A stretch of DNA of 24,299 nt, taken from assembly GCA_000969725.1 (NCBI GenBank), contig JXSR01S041602.1; one strand, given 5' to 3'. Positions 9,843-18,495 of this stretch are shown here, piece after piece (the stretch's first letter is position 1; every line of letters begins with the position of its first letter). A program made the position numbers and the translations under genes. Origin of the DNA: Ophiothrix spiculata (taxonomy: Eukaryota; Echinodermata; Ophiuroidea; Amphilepidida; Ophiotrichidae). The notes beneath the pieces were generated by a model. That model did not search any database. It saw only the letters and a list, made by a program, of their open reading frames with translations, and had not been told where the DNA came from.

Positions 9843-10229
9843 TAAGCTTGAACCGATGCATCGTATCGGACATCGTATCGGGCCGATATTACACTATATC
9901 GGCAAAACATCGTATCGGTAAAATCACCTGTCTTTGCCGATTAACTTTACCGATGTTTGGATTTTCAAAAACATGGCCTAGCCCTGGGCTAGGCCACGTT
10001 TTTGATTAACTGATGATGCACTAAAAACGTGGCCTAGCCCTGGGCTAGGCCACGTTTTTGATTAACTAATGATGCACTAAAAACATGGACTAGCCCTGGG
10101 CTAGGCCACGTTTTTAATCAGCTTATGATGCACTAAAACATCGGTAACAGATATCGTATCGGCAAAGTGGCAGATCTAAAACATCGGCATATCGTATCGG
10201 TAAGGAAATGAGCCATCGGTTCAACCTTA
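9843..10229. mobile_element. 387-bp nested MITE with 8-bp target duplication and hairpin array
   Basis: The termini TAAGCTTGAACCGATG (9843) and CATCGGTTCAACCTTA (ending 10229) are reverse complements at 15 of 16 positions. The element is flanked by a perfect 8-bp duplication, TACAAGAC (9835-9842 and 10230-10237). Both flanks of the interior carry copies of ATCGTATCGG (three on the left, two on the right), possible transposase-binding subterminal repeats. The centre holds three tandem hairpins (separate entry). An 8-bp duplication is shared by the hAT, P and Merlin superfamilies, so the superfamily is open. It inserted into the older TTAA element. Confidence 0.9.
9967..10134. repeat. Three 56-bp tandem units, each with a 37-bp palindrome
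   Basis: Units start at 9967, 10023 and 10079, exactly 56 bp apart. Each begins with an 18-base arm, AAAAACGTGGCCTAGCCC in unit 2, pairing with GGGCTAGGCCACGTTTTT around a single-base T loop; spacer GATTAACTGATGATGCACT or a variant follows. Unit 2 is a perfect palindrome; units 1 and 3 have one or two arm substitutions (ACATGG for ACGTGG; GGACTAG for GGCCTAG). Confidence 0.95.
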
Positions 10230-10403
10230 TACAAGACAGTAGCCTATGGGGATGTTCAAAATGCTGAAAAGCTCTTAACTTGGAAACGAACAGTTGGAAT
10301 CAAGTAAAATTTTCAGTTTATATTTATGTTGTACTCTTCTTTATATTTAGCTAGAAAAGAGATAAGGTTTTTGTCACATCCAAATCATGAATTGCACCTT
10401 TAA

Positions 10404-11950
10404 ATACAATATTAATTATGTACATTTATTTTAGATTTTAAAGGTAACAGATATTCATTCAAAGAGCTTTCAAACAAAACTATTTTTGTAGTATCTTTTA
10501 AGAGTTGAATAAAAAATTTATTATCCATATTTATTAAAGATGTGGGATCTGATTATATTTTATTCCCCGGCCCAAAGAAAGTAGTACAATTTTGATATCA
10601 ATGAAAGTATGTATTTTTCTGATTAATAAATAGAAATTTCTCTTCCAAATTATTTTTAGTTTTATAAAATGTTAATTTGGTACCGATTTTCTATTTTTTA
10701 TGTACATAACAACCTCATCCTCAGTAATGCATACTTCATTTTGACTCTTGTGAGTAAACACAAAGCAAACAGGTCGTAGAAACCCACAGAATACATTTCA
10801 GAGTTAAATGTCAAATCAGTTAATAGTAAATAATACACATGCCAAAATAAATCTGAATATCATTTCTTAGTCAATATTCGTATGTGAAAAGTTCCTAAAA
10901 CAGATATGTACGTTGACATTTGCATTGGCGACAAATGTCTGTCCATATAGCTTTCTGACATCAAATTTGACTTGCATTTTAATTGATGTAGAAGTTTCCA
11001 TCCATATTTATTATAAATCTGAATAACAATTAATATTTCATTAGTTATTCATTTGTGTTAAATTTCTTGATGGAAATCTTTAGAATAGTTTAAGCAAAAC
11101 CATTTACATAAGCATTTTAAAATTTTACACCTTAACTTACAAATTTTTAGGATTCATCCGCATTGCAGGTTAATTGCGTGAATATTGAGTTAAAATAGAC
11201 TAGCAGTAACTGATTATTCCATGTTCTTCTAACGAGCATTTTCCTGAAGGGATTTTTAAGTTCTAATTTTTTTGAACCAAACCTTTCATGAATTTAGATT
11301 TGGTAGGTATGGCCTTTGTCTTCCCATATGCACTAAAAACCACACTATCGATCAAGGCTTTGTATAGTTGTGATGTCAGAAAACATGGCAGATCTTTACA
11401 AAATTTTCATTTTGGTGGAAAATAAAAAATTCGATAAGATGTCAGAGAAATTTTACTTTGAAGTCATTTGAAGCAAAAAAACATTTCCGTGCGAGGTCAC
11501 AAACGTTACCGAACGTTACATGAACTTTATTCAGTATTTTGGAAATTATTTTAATCTTTAAACACCTGCATGTCTTGATCTTACCAGTGAGCACCATTAT
11601 CAACAACAAACTCGTTGATATAATGTTTATGCTAGGTTCTGTGGCCATTTAAAAGTGAAATTTTTCAATTTTTCGGTCACAAACATTACTTTGGAATCGC
11701 CCAACTACATATGATATTACAGAATATTTTAATAAGCTACAGTGAACAAATGAGTTTTTAGACCTGTTTTATAGGTTTGATAATGATTTTTAAAGTCTGA
11801 TGTGAATAGGTAGATTGTTCTAGAGTCTCAGATCACAGTGATGAAAAGACCAGTCATCAAAGGAGTTATGCAATCTAGTGTAAAGTCCATGAAGAGTTTT
11901 AAACACGATAACCTATATTTGATAAGTGACAATACGTGCCACTACAATTT
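10404..11950. other. AT-rich DNA with no supported gene
   Basis: Short open frames here, for example 11442-11648 on the minus strand, show no domain. GGTCACAAAC followed by GTTAC or ATTAC occurs twice (about 11494 and 11675), a weak direct repeat. Nothing else is supported. Confidence 0.5.
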
Positions 11951-12180
11951 ACACTATAATTTCCCTGTATTTAGATGCTGGTTATGGATTATACATATAT
12001 TATATATAAAAAGAACCTGTTTCTAAGAGCTTATAAAATTGCTTACAAATGAATAGATGGTTATAGTTGATATATAGTATTATCTCACTAATTCATAAAG
12101 AGTTAAATAATTTATAGAAAGAAATATCATTTTAAGGGGGTATAAATTGTATTTAACAAGCAAATAGCAGTTTTGAAAGT
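11951..12180. repeat. 230-bp tandem duplication, copy A (keeps the empty TTAA site)
   Basis: CACTATAATTTCCCTGTATT starts at 11952 and again at 12182, a 230-bp step. The copies share ATAGATGGTTATAGTTGATA and AATAATTTATAGAAAGAAAT. Copy A reads AGAGTTAAATAATTTATAG at 12101-12119, so its TTAA at 12103-12106 is unoccupied, in contrast to copy B. Confidence 0.85.
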
Positions 12181-12750
12181 GCACTATAATTTCCCTGTAT
12201 TAAGAAGCTGGTTATGAATTATTTTACACTGGATGTATTATGTATTTCAAAAATACAAAAAGCTTACAAAAGAATAGATGGTTATAGTTGATATATAGTA
12301 TTATATCTCACTAATTAATAAGAAGTTAGTTAAAGTGGTAGGTTCCTATTTTAGGATGTGTATAATTTAATTTAAACTGATTGACCGACCTCTGAAATGC
12401 ATTGTGCAAGGTTTCAACCTTAGCTTGTGTCTTGTTTTCTCCTGGGCAAAAGAAAGTATGCAACCCTGGGGATAAGGCTGTTATGTAAATACAAAAGAAA
12501 TGGAAAATAGGTATACCAAATTACTTTAACATTTTTTTACATCTCCAAAATTATAAAGAATTAAGAGGTGAAATTTGGGATTTATAATCAGAAAAATATG
12601 GGCTTTTATTTGGTCCCAAAAAATATACTACTTCCGGTTGAGCCCTGGGGATGAGAATGTGATCGGAACCTTCACCTTTAAATAATTTATAGAAAGAAAT
12701 ATCATTTTAAGGAGCTATGAATTGTAATAAACAAGCAAATTGCAGTGTTC
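12181..12750. repeat. 230-bp tandem duplication, copy B (split by a TTAA element)
   Basis: The left part (12181-12333) ends at TTAA and the right part resumes at 12678 with TTAAATAATTTATAGAAAG. The two halves match copy A once the 344-bp element and one TTAA are removed. Similarity to copy A fades after GCAAATTGCAGT near 12747. Confidence 0.83.
12334..12677. mobile_element. 344-bp TTAA-flanked MITE
   Basis: The left end AGTGGTAGGTTCCTAT and the reverse complement of the right end, AGGTGAAGGTTCCGAT, match at 12 of 16 positions. TTAA flanks it at 12330-12333 and 12678-12681. The paralogous copy A of the surrounding duplication shows the uninterrupted TTAA target, which is direct evidence for insertion. 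There is no coding capacity. The interior carries a CCTGGGCAAAAGAAAGTATG segment resembling CCCGGCCCAAAGAAAGTAGT near 10566. Confidence 0.87.
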
Positions 12751-13089
12751 CTACTAATATTTCTTTTTATTTGTCCTGGTTTTACTGAATTGTTTGTTTG
12801 CTCATGTGTGTGCTTGGGTTTTTCCCTCTTCTTTGTTTAACAAATTATTGAGATTAATCAAATGAAAGATGTAGTAAATTTGAAAATCTGTCAACAGTGA
12901 ATTTGCAAGAAAACATCTTCAGAATATATCAATTCATCATCCATATTCATTCATTTATGTCCATGTTTATGTGATGTGTCAGTTGCTTTGTGATTTTTGT
13001 TAAATAAAAGAGCATGAATTATTCCATTCCTTGCCATTTGTATCAGTTATGTAAAAATATATATATACCTTGTCCATGTCAGGATTGTG
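12751..13089. other. AT-rich DNA with no supported feature
   Basis: Only a short (AT)n tract near 13055-13067 stands out. Confidence 0.45.
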
Positions 13090-13463
13090 TTCTTGACAAT
13101 GCATGGAGCATTGATCTTCATATCAAGCTCCAAAATTTTCTGCTTTATAAACTTTAAAATCTGTATTTTACCGTAGTGCATTTTGGGATCTTTTTCTGGT
13201 TTGTTTCTTTTCCTTAAAATAAGAAAGTTTACGATAATAACAGGAGTAGTCCTACTTGAGATCAAAAACTTACCTACTTATCTAATAATAGTTAAAAGTT
13301 TCTAAGAAAAGTTTGCTTTCAAACAACAATTCATTTAACTCAATATCATGTTTTTTTTGATAATTAGGCGGATTTTGGACATTTTTTGTTGTTTCAGTTG
13401 CGTTTTCCACGTTATACCCAAGATTCCGTGATTTTTGCGGAAAATCCGCAATGTCAAGGACTT
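13090..13463. mobile_element. Diverged copy of the 8537 inverted-repeat family
   Basis: The right end ATTCCGTGATTTTTGCGGAA, then AATCCGCAATGTCAAGGACT, is clearly the same sequence as ATTCCGTGATTTTCGCGGAA near 9020-9040. At the left, GTTCTTGACAATGCATGGA resembles the reverse complement of the right end (GTCCTTGACATTGCGGA). The interior CCAAAATTTTCTGCTTTATA matches the block at 8385. A perfect hairpin, TTGCGGA AAA TCCGCAA, lies at 13435-13451. Minus-strand open frames at 13047-13473 lie over it and are not believed. Confidence 0.5.
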
Positions 13464-14763
13464 TTATATTCATGTTTTTATCAATGACTATTTATCCATC
13501 TATTGTTCTATAAATTTCATCTCAAATTTACTCCACAAATTGCCATTTTTTTAGCTGTACAACACATCAACAGTTGATATATTCATGGTGACCATGATTG
13601 ACTTTCTCAACCATTCACGTGATTTCAAACTGTCACATCAAAAAACTTCTTTATCATGAAAAGTTGAATTTGCACTCTTGAAAAATAACCCCCGGAAACA
13701 ACCTACAAGATGCCATTTTGATATTAAGGGGTTTGGTAGGGGTTTCAGACTTATCATAAAATCACTTGGCACACCCCATCAATACCAAATTCAAGAACCC
13801 CCCCCCCCCCCTTCCTCCTGAAACTGGCTGAAACTGTCTGTGTTAATGTCCAATTTGAGAAGAACGTTTCATGACTTTTTTGTGGCCCAGTATATATGTT
13901 TTAAGCAGTATGTGTTTTTACGGTAAGCATCTATTGTTTAATGCAGTCTAGTCATGTAACATTGATAGATGAAGACGCCTCCAGCCATGAAACAAATCAT
14001 TCATAATTTACACAAGACTGGGCCTTACATGGTCAAGCACATCTAACATTCCGCTAGTGATAATATGCCATATCTAATGAGCACTGAGTTGTAGTGATGC
14101 AAGACCCATCTTGACAAATTGAATTCATTTTCTTTGAAGTATAAACAAAATTCGGTGGAGGGATAAAGTGAAATTAAAATGATTAGAATATGGCCCTTAT
14201 TATTCACACTAGTATTTCAGAGATCTTGGTCATGGCTTTTGCATGCCGCTTTCTTAAATGTTTAAGGTACATTAAACAATTCAAGTTTAATTAAATTTAG
14301 TTTTTAATCAAAAATTAATGATTCATCTTTTTTTGACTTCTGATGAAGTTTGAATAAGGATAATTTTGTGGAAACGTTTCAGTATTTCTAAACAAGCATT
14401 GAATTTTTTTACTAAACATTTCAAACGACAACAGATAAAATTAATGGTATATTCTTGTTGGTGGCATTAGCTGTGCTTCTTTTTCTTTTAAGTTTCATTT
14501 AAAAAATTACTCATCTGTTCAAACTTAAACCAAATATGTAGGTAACTAAACAGCTCCTCTTTTTACTACCTGCAACATTTATTGGTATCGTCTTAGGATT
14601 AAGGCTCTTTAATTTGAGTTAACTTGTTTTATGAACAAGTCAATTTTACCCCTCTTCACATTAGAGACATTTGCTTAGTTCAACAAAGATTAGATGATCA
14701 TTAAAATAAATGTGAATAGCACATCCTTTTTTGAGATTCTTTCAACAGAAAAGATTGCATAAT
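13464..14763. other. AT-rich DNA with no supported gene; poly-C tract
   Basis: A C run lies at about 13799-13811. No tRNA-like boxes, no strong inverted repeats and no coding signals were seen. Confidence 0.5.
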
Positions 14764-14767
14764 TTAA

Positions 14768-15270
14768 AGGGACACTAGACAGAATTTTGAAATTTTACTT
14801 TTGGGTGATTTACATTAAATATATTAAAAAAAATAACAGTTTTTTTACCACAAATTGGGAAATTTGTGATCAAAATCTTCAGAAAAGTCAAAAATTTGAA
14901 TTTTATTTGTTTGTTGATCATGGCTGTGAGGCTATTCTCTAAACATATGCATTGATGCTATATATCAAGAAAGAGGCAAAGATTTGTTTGTAAAACAAAC
15001 CTTTTATATCATAGATTGCAGATAAATTAAAAGAAATTCGGGAGTTTGCATTAGATTTCCTAAAAGCCAATTTTAAAAATTTAACTCTAGGGGGCAGTAT
15101 TTGTTAATTAAAAATAAAAGAATATCTAATTATTTAGATATATAGGGTTTGAATTTGACGATGAAACTTTGCATGAGCTGTCATTATTACCGCTAATACT
15201 TCAAATGCAAAAATCTCAAAATGTTTGGGGAAAAGTTTGGGGATGATGCTGATGCTTGTTCAATGCCCCT
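14768..15270. mobile_element. Probable 503-bp TTAA-flanked element
   Basis: TTAA at 14764-14767 is followed by AGGGACACTAGACA; the right side ends TGTTCAATGCCCCT before TTAA at 15271-15274. The reverse complement of the right end, AGGGGCATTGAACA, matches the left at 10 of 14 positions, weaker than for the other TTAA elements. The AGGG start right after TTAA is shared with the 9647 element. There is no coding capacity. Confidence 0.6.
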
Positions 15271-15571
15271 TTAATGAAGCGAATCAGTAGTGTGCCCTTC
15301 ATTAAATGTAATGTGAACACAAGTTTTGTTAAACTTAATTTGCAAATCTTCATTAAATGATGTAATATTAAAATGTGAACAGGGTCTAAGTTGATGTTTT
15401 GATGGCAAAGAAAGTTTTGTAAATATGTGCAAAAGTAACTATGGTTAGAAATGAGATACTCTCAGAATTACCAACAAATATATATATTTTTTCAAATATT
15501 CTTTTAATGTTTTCTGTTTTTTCAAAATGTAAAAACCCTGTTTTTGCACACATTGCACAATCTCTGCAGCT

Positions 15572-15636
15572 AGTCCTGTGGCCGAGTGGTTAAGGTGCTG
15601 GACTCCAAAACCTGATACAACGACTGGCATGGGTGC
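15572..15636 (+). other. Truncated tRNA-Ser/Leu-like sequence (SINE head or tRNA pseudogene)
   Basis: GTGGCCGAGTGGTTAAGG is a strong match to the D-arm/A-box of class II tRNAs (Ser/Leu type), followed by a TGCTGGACTCCAAAACC stretch that can pass for an anticodon arm. The T-arm/B-box (GGTTCGANTCC) is missing: after GATACAACGACTGG the sequence goes to CATGGGTGC. A functional tRNA is therefore unlikely. A deleted SINE or tRNA pseudogene fits best. Confidence 0.6.
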
Positions 15637-15931
15637 TTTTTCTCAAAACATAAAAAAATCTTCTTGGTATTTTAAAAATCACAAAAACACAAGTTTAGAT
15701 ATAACAACTTAGGAATAATTACGCTTATATACTGTAAGTTGAGAAATAAGCGTCATTTGATGAGAAGTTGGACCTCCCTGTAGCCATTGTAAAAAAAGGC
15801 TTACCAATATACTTGCATTTTAAGAAGGCTATCATGTGTTACTTTTAACTCTTAATAAAACTGGTATCTTTATATGTACTGGTAAAATTTTTTAAGGTTT
15901 CGTTCCTTTTTCAAATATCAGATAATGATAT

Positions 15932-16100
15932 ACAAATATTAAATGCTTATGAGTGTGATGGTAAAAAATATACCATCCTGAATTTAAAGATTGGTTGTTC
16001 CATATCACGAGCCGATAGGCGAGTGAAATGAAACAATCAATCTTTCAATGAGGGATTGTATATGTTTACCATCACACGAGTATACGCAGTTAATATTTGT
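15932..16100. mobile_element. 169-bp palindromic MITE
   Basis: The ends ACAAATATTAA (15932) and TTAATATTTGT (ending 16100) are perfect inverted copies. Inside them GTGTGATGGTAAA pairs with TTTACCATCACAC, and the core AAAGATTG...CAATCTTT folds around GCCGATAGGC at 16011-16020, which lies at the exact centre. The arms are diverged elsewhere. The target duplication is not clear. Confidence 0.78.
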
Positions 16101-16224
16101 TTAATATAACTCATCTATAGATTCTAGTCATTTGTTAATACATTTATACCATTGTACTTATCCATTACCCATGTAGGTCCCTACTGTACACTGTAGTTTT
16201 CAATCCAGTACGATAAGAGACGAT

Positions 16225-16251
16225 ACTATCAAATGGATGAAAGTGATAGTA
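16225..16251. repeat. 27-bp direct repeat, left copy, bounding a foldback element
   Basis: It begins ACTATCAAATGGATGA and ends GTGATAGTA; the same 27 bp recurs at 16843-16869 with one mismatch (26 of 27). Each copy is itself a small hairpin (ACTATCA pairs with TGATAGT). It brackets the 591-bp insert. Confidence 0.88.
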
Positions 16252-16842
16252 TTCAAATATATACTGACTAAAATTTAGCTATTTTAAAAAATAGCTAAAT
16301 TTTAGTCACTGAAGGACCATAGTTTTAATTCAGAGATCTGAAAAATGTCAGTATATATTTGTTTTATATACGGTATTAATACATTTTTAAATAATGTAAT
16401 CTTTACTTGCCTAATTTAATTAATCTTATTAAAAAATGTGCACTAACAAAATGCTAATCTTATTCAAAAATGTGCACTAACAAAATGCTAATCTTATTCA
16501 AAAATGTGCACTAACAAAATGCTATAACCATAAATGCAAGCAGTAGGTTAATGTGTGGACGTGTTCACGTGTTCGATCGTGCACCGTACACCCGAATAGT
16601 ATAGTTTTATGTGATTGCAGCCTTGGACACATGAAATTGTTTTAATGTGTGTTGGCTTGCGTGACTAAGTTTGTTGCACGCGTATGTCTGTGCGTGAAAG
16701 TGACGCGGCTATAAATTACGCAGAAAACCAGTAATCTTTCAAAACCCGTAAATAGTCTTTTAAAACCTGTGGTTGAAACTATTTGAAATAATGTAATAGG
16801 GTATCAACACGCTTAAATTTATTTATACAGTATATAATAAAG
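16252..16842 (+). mobile_element. Foldback element copy 1 (same family as 17813-18296)
   Basis: It starts TTCAAATATATACTGAC and ends CAGTATATAATAAAG, so TATATACTG is inverted at the two ends. The left end holds a perfect 44-bp palindrome (16265-16308). The interior shares ordered blocks with copy 2 in reverse: CTGAAGGACCATAGTTTTAA, GATCTGAAAAA, the GCGTG-rich block near 16650-16700, and CTATTTGAAATAATGTAATA near 16778. Relative to copy 2, part of the left arm of the terminal palindrome is deleted. There is no coding capacity. Confidence 0.75.
16421..16522. repeat. Three 34-bp tandem units inside foldback copy 1
   Basis: TAATCTTATTCAAAAATGTG (then CACTAACAAAATGC) starts at 16421, 16455 and 16489, exactly 34 bp apart. 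The second and third units are identical and the first differs at one base. They are not seen in copy 2 of the element, so the expansion is local. Confidence 0.93.
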
Positions 16843-16869
16843 ACTATCAAATGGATGATAGTGATAGTA
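16843..16869. repeat. 27-bp direct repeat, right copy
   Basis: Partner of 16225-16251, one mismatch (T for A in the middle). See that entry. Confidence 0.88.
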
Positions 16870-16949
16870 AAAATGACAAAGGGTCTCGTGCTACAATCTT
16901 ACCAATCAAATTACTAGAATCTATGGATGAGTTTTATAACATAGAATAA

Positions 16950-17520
16950 CATCCTTACTTGTCAAGTTAAATGATGCGATTGGGTCATTATGCGCAAGGT
17001 GTTAGCCTGGGTCTTGGTACATGTGAATGGCATTTAAAAAGCAGACTGTAAGTGTTAATCTTAATCTATTCAGGATGAAAATGTTTTAATGTATGGCCCA
17101 GTCATAGAGTAAGATGAACAAGATAAAGAGATCATGTCCATGGTTTCCCACGGGGGATTTCAAGCAGCGCACACTTTAGTGACTTTGACCACGTATCATT
17201 TAGCATCTGATTGGTGCTCTTGACCATTAATTACATTCAGCACACAAGTTTTAGATATTCTTTATTAGGATATTTGCAATCATTAAGCTATTCTTGAAAA
17301 TATCTGGGAAATTAGAAATTTGTGATATATACTGTAGAAATTGTTTCAGTTGGTTCAATGACTAGGTATGATATATGGTAAATATGGCAGAGTAGCATTT
17401 AGTAGTTATTAACCCTAACCCCACTGAATCTCACAATATCCCATTCCACAAAGTTAAGAAATTGCCTGAGTCCAAATACGGCACAGACCAGAGTTAGCTA
17501 TGATCAGGAAATTGCTGCCA
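16950..17520. repeat. Complex long-period repeat, unit 1 (diverged)
   Basis: This contains GGTCATTATGCGCAAGGTGT and TAGCCTGGGTCT at about 16984-17015, ACATGTGAATG, CTTAATCTAT, then AGATCATGTCCATGGTTTCC at about 17130. These blocks recur in the same order downstream (landmark GGTGTTAGC at 16999, 18381, 20293, 21417, 21616, 21821, 22026 and 23019). This is the most diverged copy, and its left edge is not sharp. Confidence 0.7.
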
Positions 17521-17524
17521 TGGC

Positions 17525-17700
17525 AGCGCCTGCTCAGTGGCTTGACATAGTGATAATCGGACCGGGAAACGGGAGGTTGTGGGTTTGAATCCAGGTGAAA
17601 ATCCGCCATTTTTGACTTCATTTCCGAGGAGAGGAGTGGTCAAAAGTGTTAGGGTTAAAGTGAACAAGTCCTTGATATATTGAAATGCAAAGCACTTTAA
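17525..17700 (+). mobile_element. tRNA-derived SINE-like element
   Basis: GCCTGCTCAGTGG (A-box-like, 17529-17540) and GGTTTGAATCC (B-box, 17582-17592, one change from GGTTCGAATCC) lie at tRNA-like spacing, so an RNA polymerase III promoter of tRNA origin is likely. The sequence after the B-box (GAAAATCCGCCATTTTTGAC onwards) is not tRNA and would be the SINE body. The 3' end is uncertain. A 78-codon minus-strand frame here is a shadow. Confidence 0.6.
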
Positions 17701-17897
17701 CTGTCTTCCTCTTAAGAATGTGATCATCACATCATGGGCTGCCTCTTACATGACCAACTTTGTCGCACCTTCATTCAACTGATTATACCAATGCAAATAA
17801 ACTCAATTATATACCGCATTAATAAATTTAACAGAGTTGATTGGATAAAACCCGATCACATGATTTCAAATAGCTTTAACCAGATTGACGAAAGCCC

Positions 17898-17994
17898 TAA
17901 ATAGTACTTTTGAAAGTACTATATGGCGCTAAATAGTACTTTTGTAAGTACTATTTAGCACTTTTGGAAATACTATATAGCGCTTACTACATTT
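17898..17994. repeat. Tandem AGTACT hairpin cluster
   Basis: There are three related segments of about 32 bp built on TAAATAGTACTTTTG and GTACTATATGGCGC. The middle one forms a perfect palindrome, GCTAAATAGTACTT (17928) with AAGTACTATTTAGC (ending 17959) around TTGT. Confidence 0.85.
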
Positions 17995-18151
17995 ACATTA
18001 TACGCGAAGCAACTTTTACGCACGAAATTACGCACTCATCAAACTTATACGCGCAAGCAATTGCGCGCACTTACCCACGCACGCATTCCTTGTAAGCTTT
18101 GTGTGAGTGCATTTTTACAAATACTTTATTTTACCAAATTCGGTATATAAA

Positions 18152-18296
18152 ACAAATATATACCGACTTTTTCAGATCTCTGGATTAAAACTATGATCCT
18201 TCAGTGACTAAAACTTTGCTATTTTACTATAGCAAAGTTTTAGTCACTTCAGGTTCATAGTTTTAACCAGGGATCTTCAAGTCGGTATATATTTGT
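18152..18296. repeat. 145-bp near-perfect palindrome (terminal foldback)
   Basis: ACAAATATATACCGACTT at 18152 pairs with AAGTCGGTATATATTTGT ending at 18296. Further in, TTAAAACTATGA pairs with TCATAGTTTTAA, and AGTGACTAAAACTTTGCTAT pairs with ATAGCAAAGTTTTAGTCACT around a short loop near 18216-18222. A few mismatches lie between these blocks. Confidence 0.9.
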
Positions 18297-18299
18297 ATA

Positions 18300-18493
18300 C
18301 TATAAAGCGGTGTTCATCAATAATTCTGTGTACAAGTCCATGAGTTAAATTTGTGGCTGTGATTAGGTCATTATCCTGAAGGTGTTAGCCTGGGTGTAGA
18401 CACATGTGAATGACATTTACAAAGCAGACCGTAAATATCGAGCCTTCTCACATGTCTTAATCTATACAAGATGAACAAGCATTAATGTATGGC
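18300..18493. repeat. Complex long-period repeat, unit 2 (left part)
   Basis: GTGTTCATCAATAATTCTGT starts near 18310, followed by ACAAGTCCATGAGTTAAA, the GGTGTTAGCCTGGGT landmark at 18381, ACATGTGAATGACATTTAC, and GAACAAGCATTAATGTATGG. The unit is cut by the Tc1/mariner-like element and continues at 19477. Confidence 0.85.
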
Positions 18494-18495
18494 TA

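Larger units (their letters stand above)
9647..10399. mobile_element. TTAA-flanked MITE containing a nested MITE
   Basis: The left end AGGGGCAGTTCATGAT (9647) and the reverse complement of the right end, AGGTGCAATTCATGAT (ending 10399), match at 14 of 16 positions. Each is bounded by TTAA (9643-9646 and 10400-10403). Subtracting the nested element (387 bp plus an 8-bp duplication) gives an original length of about 358 bp, close to the 344-345 bp of the other TTAA elements at 3810 and 12334. It is non-autonomous; the piggyBac or Kolobok class is suggested only by the TTAA duplication. Confidence 0.82.
17813..18296 (-). mobile_element. Foldback element copy 2, opposite orientation to copy 1
   Basis: It runs from AATTATATACCGC (about 17808) to CGGTATATATTTG at 18296. 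Read in reverse it aligns with 16252-16842: CTATTTGAAATCATGTGATC, the GCGTGCG-rich block (17995-18090), CAGATCTCTGGATTAAAACT, and the terminal palindrome. Copy 2 keeps the complete palindrome (18152-18296), which copy 1 has partly lost. It also carries the AGTACT hairpin cluster at 17898-17994. There is no coding capacity and no clear target duplication. Confidence 0.72.

Noticed and set aside
9734..10009. 91-codon open frame
   Set aside because: It crosses the border of the nested MITE and reads through its ATCGTATCGG repeats and first hairpin.
13047..13473. Two short minus-strand open frames
   Set aside because: They lie over the diverged inverted-repeat element, contain no domain, and follow its AT-rich composition.
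15572..15645. Functional tRNA-Ser or tRNA-Leu gene
   Set aside because: The A-box is good, but the T-arm/B-box and the 3' acceptor strand cannot be found, so only a truncated tRNA-like sequence is supported.
17494..17730. 78-codon minus-strand open frame
   Set aside because: Overlies the tRNA-derived SINE-like sequence; SINE bodies often yield such frames by chance.
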